Source of the DNA: Rhizobium rhizogenes
Lineage (GTDB): Bacteria > Pseudomonadota > Alphaproteobacteria > Rhizobiales > Rhizobiaceae
NCBI RefSeq assembly: GCF_002005205.3
Contig: NZ_CP019701.2
Coordinates: forward strand, 2,849,001 to 2,913,000
DNA length: 64,000 nt
Reading direction: 5' to 3'
Below the pieces are notes generated by a model. It was not told where the DNA came from. It saw only the letters and a list, made by a program, of their open reading frames with translations, and did not search any database. Below, in pieces: positions 61,201 through 64,000 of the stretch (within the stretch, counting starts at the first letter, position 1; every line of letters begins with the position of its first letter). Position numbers and translations under genes: made by a program.

Positions 61201-61774
61201 AAACGAAGATCATATTCTCGAACGTTCGATCGGTGAGCGGATTAGGTCGTTGCGGGCCGAAAACGGCCTGACACTGGATCGGCTTGCCTCTGAATCCGGT
61301 GTCAGCCGCGCCATGATTTCCCGCATCGAACGGGGTGAGGCGAGCCCGACGGCATCGCTGCTCGCCCGCATCTGTGCGGCACTCGGCCTGTCGCTCTCCG
61401 GCTTCTTCGCGGAAAATGAAGAGGCGGTGTCTCCGCTGGTAAAGAAGCGCGACCAGCAGCTCTGGAAAGATCCCGAAACCGGTTATGTCCGCCGCGCCAT
61501 CTCCCCGCCGCGTGTGGGATCCGATGTCGATATTGTCGAGGTCGAGTTTCCGGCCGGTGCGCGCGTCGGTTTTCCGCCACATGCGGCAAGCCGGGGCATG
61601 ACGCAATATGTCTGGCTTTTCGAAGGCGTTCTGGAGATGACGAGCGGCGGTGCGGTGCATCGGCTGGAACCTGGAGATTGCCTTTTCATGCCGGTCGGTG
61701 AAGGACATGTCTTTCACAACCCTTCCGAAAAACCCGCGCGTTACGCCGTCGTGCTGGACCAAAGACAGCGCTGA
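61193..61774 (+). CDS. XRE-family regulator with C-terminal cupin domain
   Basis: The 193-residue protein has an XRE helix-turn-helix at about residues 11-65 (SIGERIRSLRAENGLTLDRL then SGVSRAMISRIERGEASPT), followed by a cupin ligand domain (about 115-190, GMTQYVWLFEGVLEM). ATG 61193 and ATG 61196 both lie inside a perfect palindrome. No ribosome site precedes them, and the predicted transcript start coincides, so the mRNA may be leaderless. The GNAT gene starts 20 nt downstream and is likely cotranscribed and coregulated. Confidence 0.92.
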   Translation: MMENEDHILERSIGERIRSLRAENGLTLDRLASESGVSRAMISRIERGEASPTASLLARICAALGLSLSGFFAENEEAVSPLVKKRDQQLWKDPETGYVRRAISPPRVGSDVDIVEVEFPAGARVGFPPHAASRGMTQYVWLFEGVLEMTSGGAVHRLEPGDCLFMPVGEGHVFHNPSEKPARYAVVLDQRQR

Positions 61775-61794
61775 TTTTTTCCAGAGGAGTTTTC

Positions 61795-62313
61795 ATGGCC
61801 ACCATACGCGTGCTGAACGGGCAAGAGACGCTCGATGTGCTTCCGGAGCTTTGCGAAGTTCTCTCCGCCTGCGTCAATGGCGGCGCATCCGTTGGTTTCA
61901 TGTTGCCCTTTTCCCCGCAGGACGCAGAGCCCTTCTGGCGAGCCGTGGCGGAAGCGGCGGATGAGGGCGGCACGATCCATGTCGTGGCGGAAGTGGATGG
62001 CAAGGTGGTGGGCACCGTGCAGGTGGGCCTCGCTTCCAAACCCAACCAGCCACATCGCGGTGATCTGATGAAGCTTCTCGTGCATCCCTCGGCCCGCGGT
62101 CTCGGGCTTGCCCGCAAGCTCATGCAGAAGGTTGAAGAGGAAACGGCAGCCCGTGGCCGTACCCTTTTGGTGCTGGATACGGCCACGGGCAGTGATGCCG
62201 AGGCGATTTATCCCCGCCTTGGCTGGGAACGGGTCGGGGTCATTCCCGATTACGCCCTGTTTCCCGATGGGCGTTATTGCGGCACGACGCTGTTTTACAA
62301 GCGGATCGGCTAG
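61795..62313 (+). CDS. GNAT-family N-acetyltransferase
   Basis: The 172-residue protein has the acetyl-CoA binding loop VHPSARGLGLARKLMQKVEE preceded by HVVAEVDGKVVGTVQVGLAS and the C-terminal YFRLGWERVG-like motif (YPRLGWERVGVIPDYAL). The substrate is unknown; some relatives act on antibiotics or amino acids. It lies 20 nt after the XRE-cupin gene and is probably its target. It converges on the alpha/beta hydrolase gene with 13 nt between stops. Confidence 0.88.
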   Translation: MATIRVLNGQETLDVLPELCEVLSACVNGGASVGFMLPFSPQDAEPFWRAVAEAADEGGTIHVVAEVDGKVVGTVQVGLASKPNQPHRGDLMKLLVHPSARGLGLARKLMQKVEEETAARGRTLLVLDTATGSDAEAIYPRLGWERVGVIPDYALFPDGRYCGTTLFYKRIG

Positions 62314-62326
62314 CACATTCCGCCGC

Positions 62327-63400
62327 TTATTGTCCCGGCTTCAGCGAGCGGTTGAAGGCGGCAACAATCATCTTTTCCAGTTCGGCATGAATATCCGCCC
62401 GGTCGCGTGGCCCGGCCGGTTCGCAGATCGGATCACGCTCGCCAACGGATTTGAGAAACGCATCGGCATCCGGTTTGCATAGGGGCAGGAAGCTGAAATG
62501 GTTGGCCCCGTCGACCTGTTGATAGGTCGCGCCGGGCACCTCGGCCGCCAGTTTTTCCGCCAGCACGGCCGGTGGAATTTCCCCCTTGCTGCCGAGATTG
62601 ATGAAGGCCAGCGGAATATCGATTGTTTTCAGGCTGTCCGGCTGGAAGGCGAGTGCGAGGCCGGGATCGACCAGCACGGCGGAACGAATGCGTGGATCGC
62701 GGTTCTGCTGCTCGAAACGGGCCTTGTCGAGGGTTCCGAGGTCGAGCTTCGGTACACTGACCGGCTCGTTGTTGAGATAACCCCGGCCGCCGGCGAACCA
62801 TTGGCAATCCATCATCGTGGCATAGTCTTCGCAATAGCGCTTATACGCGTTGAGATCCGCGCGTGCGCCCGAAATTTCCATTGCCGCACTGCCGCCCAGG
62901 GAAAAGCCGAGGACGCCGATCCTCTGCGCATCGATCGCGCCCGACCATTTGCCCTGCGTCGTCAGCGCGGTGAGGATCGTGGAAAGATCGCCCGTCCGCT
63001 CCCAGATTTTCGGCGTATCGACAGGTGTTGAATCGCCGCTGGTGGTGCCGGGATGGTTGGGGCCGGCGACGATGAAACCTTCGCTCGCAAGCTTTGCGGC
63101 GATCCAGGCCATGCCGCTCACTCTCGAGCCCGAACCGTGTGACAGAAGCACCAGCGGCAGGCGACCCGGCTGCACTGCGCTGTCCTTGAAGACAGCCGTG
63201 CCTTGAAAAATCCGGTCCTCGCCGGAAAGCGTCTGCCTGCCGTTGCCTTCCGAAGGATACCAGACGGTGACGGCAAGATCCTTGCCACGTTCGGGAGAGT
63301 GGATGGTGATTTCGCTGACGCCAACGGCTTCATTTGCAAAAGCCGGCTGGGTAATGAGAGCGGAAAACAGCATGGTGGTGATGGTGACGATGGGGCGCAT
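62327..63400 (-). CDS. Secreted alpha/beta hydrolase (dienelactone hydrolase-like)
   Basis: A 357-residue protein with a signal peptide (MRPIVTITTMLFSALITQPA, cleavage near AFA-NE). It has an HGSGSR oxyanion block, a nucleophile elbow GVLGFSLGGSAAMEIS (G-x-S-x-G), and a likely acid and histidine region in VDGANHFSFLPLC. It resembles serine esterases sometimes labelled dienelactone hydrolase or platelet-activating-factor acetylhydrolase-like. ATG 63400 follows AAGAGG; a longer frame upstream lacks a signal. It is divergent from the truncated membrane-protein gene. Confidence 0.88.
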   Translation of the reverse strand: MRPIVTITTMLFSALITQPAFANEAVGVSEITIHSPERGKDLAVTVWYPSEGNGRQTLSGEDRIFQGTAVFKDSAVQPGRLPLVLLSHGSGSRVSGMAWIAAKLASEGFIVAGPNHPGTTSGDSTPVDTPKIWERTGDLSTILTALTTQGKWSGAIDAQRIGVLGFSLGGSAAMEISGARADLNAYKRYCEDYATMMDCQWFAGGRGYLNNEPVSVPKLDLGTLDKARFEQQNRDPRIRSAVLVDPGLALAFQPDSLKTIDIPLAFINLGSKGEIPPAVLAEKLAAEVPGATYQQVDGANHFSFLPLCKPDADAFLKSVGERDPICEPAGPRDRADIHAELEKMIVAAFNRSLKPGQ

Positions 63401-63503
63401 GAAAACCTCTTGCGGTCGGAAAGAACGAGACCCAATCTGCACCGTCACCTGTTTTTCGCGTCCTTGATCGCGTTTGAGGTCGTACCGAAACGCGATCTGG
63501 TCC

Positions 63504-64000
63504 ATGGAAAGACAACAGGTCGTCGATCCGGGATATTTATTCGTGCTTTTCATTCCCCTGCCATTCGTCGTGGCGCTTCTGCTGGTCGTCATGTTCATCG
63601 TCTTTTTCCGAAGCGGAGACGATGTGCGCACGAACCGCGCCTTCCTGGCCCTGATCGCGCTTTGCGCCGCGCAATCGGTTCTTGTCGGCCTGCGCTGGGG
63701 GTATGGCGTCAACGCGGTACGTTATGTCCTGCCGGTTCTGGCCGCCTGCCTGCCACCGCTTGTCTATATCGCCTTTCGCGGCTTGATGAGGGTCGGGGCA
63801 GACAGCAGGAGAGCGATGCTGGCAAGTCTTGTATTCTCGCCTTTGTTGATCGTTGTTCTGGAACTCGCCTTGCCGGTAGTGATCGACCTTGCCTTGATCC
63901 TCATCTTCGTCGGCTATGCCGCCGCACTGCTTCTTCTGGGAGGAAGAGGGCCGGACGGGCTGGATGAGGCGCAGTTCGCCAGCGTTGCCTCCGCGCACAG
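63504..64000 (+). CDS. N-terminal part of a multi-pass membrane protein, possibly a membrane-anchored AraC-type regulator (runs off right edge)
   Basis: The frame is open from ATG 63504 to the window end (165 codons). It has about six hydrophobic helices, including FVLFIPLPFVVALLLVVMFI and LPVLAACLPPLVYIAF. The start of a soluble part, GGRGPDGLDEAQFASVASAH, is at the edge. Such N-terminal membrane bundles in this genus are often followed by an AraC helix-turn-helix, which would make it a divergent regulator of the secreted hydrolase. The DNA-binding part is outside the window, so this is only a suggestion. Confidence 0.6.
   Translation, partial: MERQQVVDPGYLFVLFIPLPFVVALLLVVMFIVFFRSGDDVRTNRAFLALIALCAAQSVLVGLRWGYGVNAVRYVLPVLAACLPPLVYIAFRGLMRVGADSRRAMLASLVFSPLLIVVLELALPVVIDLALILIFVGYAAALLLLGGRGPDGLDEAQFASVASAH

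Noticed and set aside
1..64000. CRISPR array, insertion sequence, prophage or plasmid-type replication module
   Set aside because: No regularly spaced repeats, transposase or integrase motifs, phage structural genes or rep genes were seen.

Overview
This 64 kb window is a high-GC stretch of alphaproteobacterial chromosome. Its gene content and protein sequences point to the Rhizobiaceae, very probably Agrobacterium. The signs are the Rhizobiales-specific iron regulator RirA with an Irr-type box beside it, a YejABEF-type importer, a Flp/Tad pilus locus in cpa order, phn C-P lyase genes, and strong Agrobacterium-like protein sequences. I see no insertion sequence, prophage, rRNA operon or CRISPR array. 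One tRNA (Leu, CAG) is present. Every gene appears intact except those cut by the two window edges.

Layout. 1-3326: the start of a phosphonate C-P lyase operon (phnG-H-I-J, minus strand) with its GntR regulator phnF, a PhnF-type operator and a Pho box. A 31-codon ORF on the opposite strand fills the phnJ-phnI gap. 3336-5734: dapB, glk, mgsA. 5836-14306: the murein endopeptidase mepA, the yejABEF peptide/muropeptide importer and a D-amino-acid-dehydrogenase-like enzyme. 14479-17714: a gamma-glutamylputrescine synthetase/oxidase pair and gntK, separated by an intergenic palindromic repeat. 17802-22830: a four-gene YehZYXW-type osmoprotectant importer and an AbrB-family membrane protein. 23000-24693: rirA and a divergent Fe(III)-binding protein gene. 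24741-32026: DUF898 and M48 peptidase, mmsA and its LysR regulator, an EamA exporter, and a DUF475/TerC-like protein with a structured leader.

32391-37013: a MarR regulator, an NlpC/P60 hydrolase, a small secreted protein, pncB and pepB. 37156-47809: a Tad/Cpa pilus locus, with pilA, cpaABCDEF, tadB and tadC on the minus strand. A TadD-like lipoprotein gene converges on its far end, and a free-standing pilus-secretin N-domain protein diverges from pilA. 48049-54339: tRNA-Leu and small accessory genes (Rdx/SelW-like, DoxX, GATase1, YegP, GH25 lipoprotein, EamA with a MocR regulator, a tail-rich membrane protein). 54414-57193: an Rrf2 regulator divergent from a thioredoxin-reductase-like flavoprotein with tandem operators, then AraC and DUF2000 genes. 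57247-64000: lepA, a nitrilase/GNAT pair, an NTF2-like protein, an XRE-cupin regulator under a perfect dyad, a GNAT, a secreted alpha/beta hydrolase and a truncated membrane protein.

No wholly new multi-gene system is evident. The most promising undescribed elements are: the Rrf2 tandem-operator switch at 54918-54981; the 14-bp-arm perfect palindrome covering the start of the XRE-cupin gene (61166-61200), with a possible leaderless mRNA; the antisense micro-ORF at 229-324; the structured leader of the DUF475 gene; the two-way terminator at 32263-32320; and the mepA-yej-dadA peptidoglycan-salvage neighbourhood. Gene assignments rest on family resemblance read by eye. All regulatory sites are inferences from sequence pattern.
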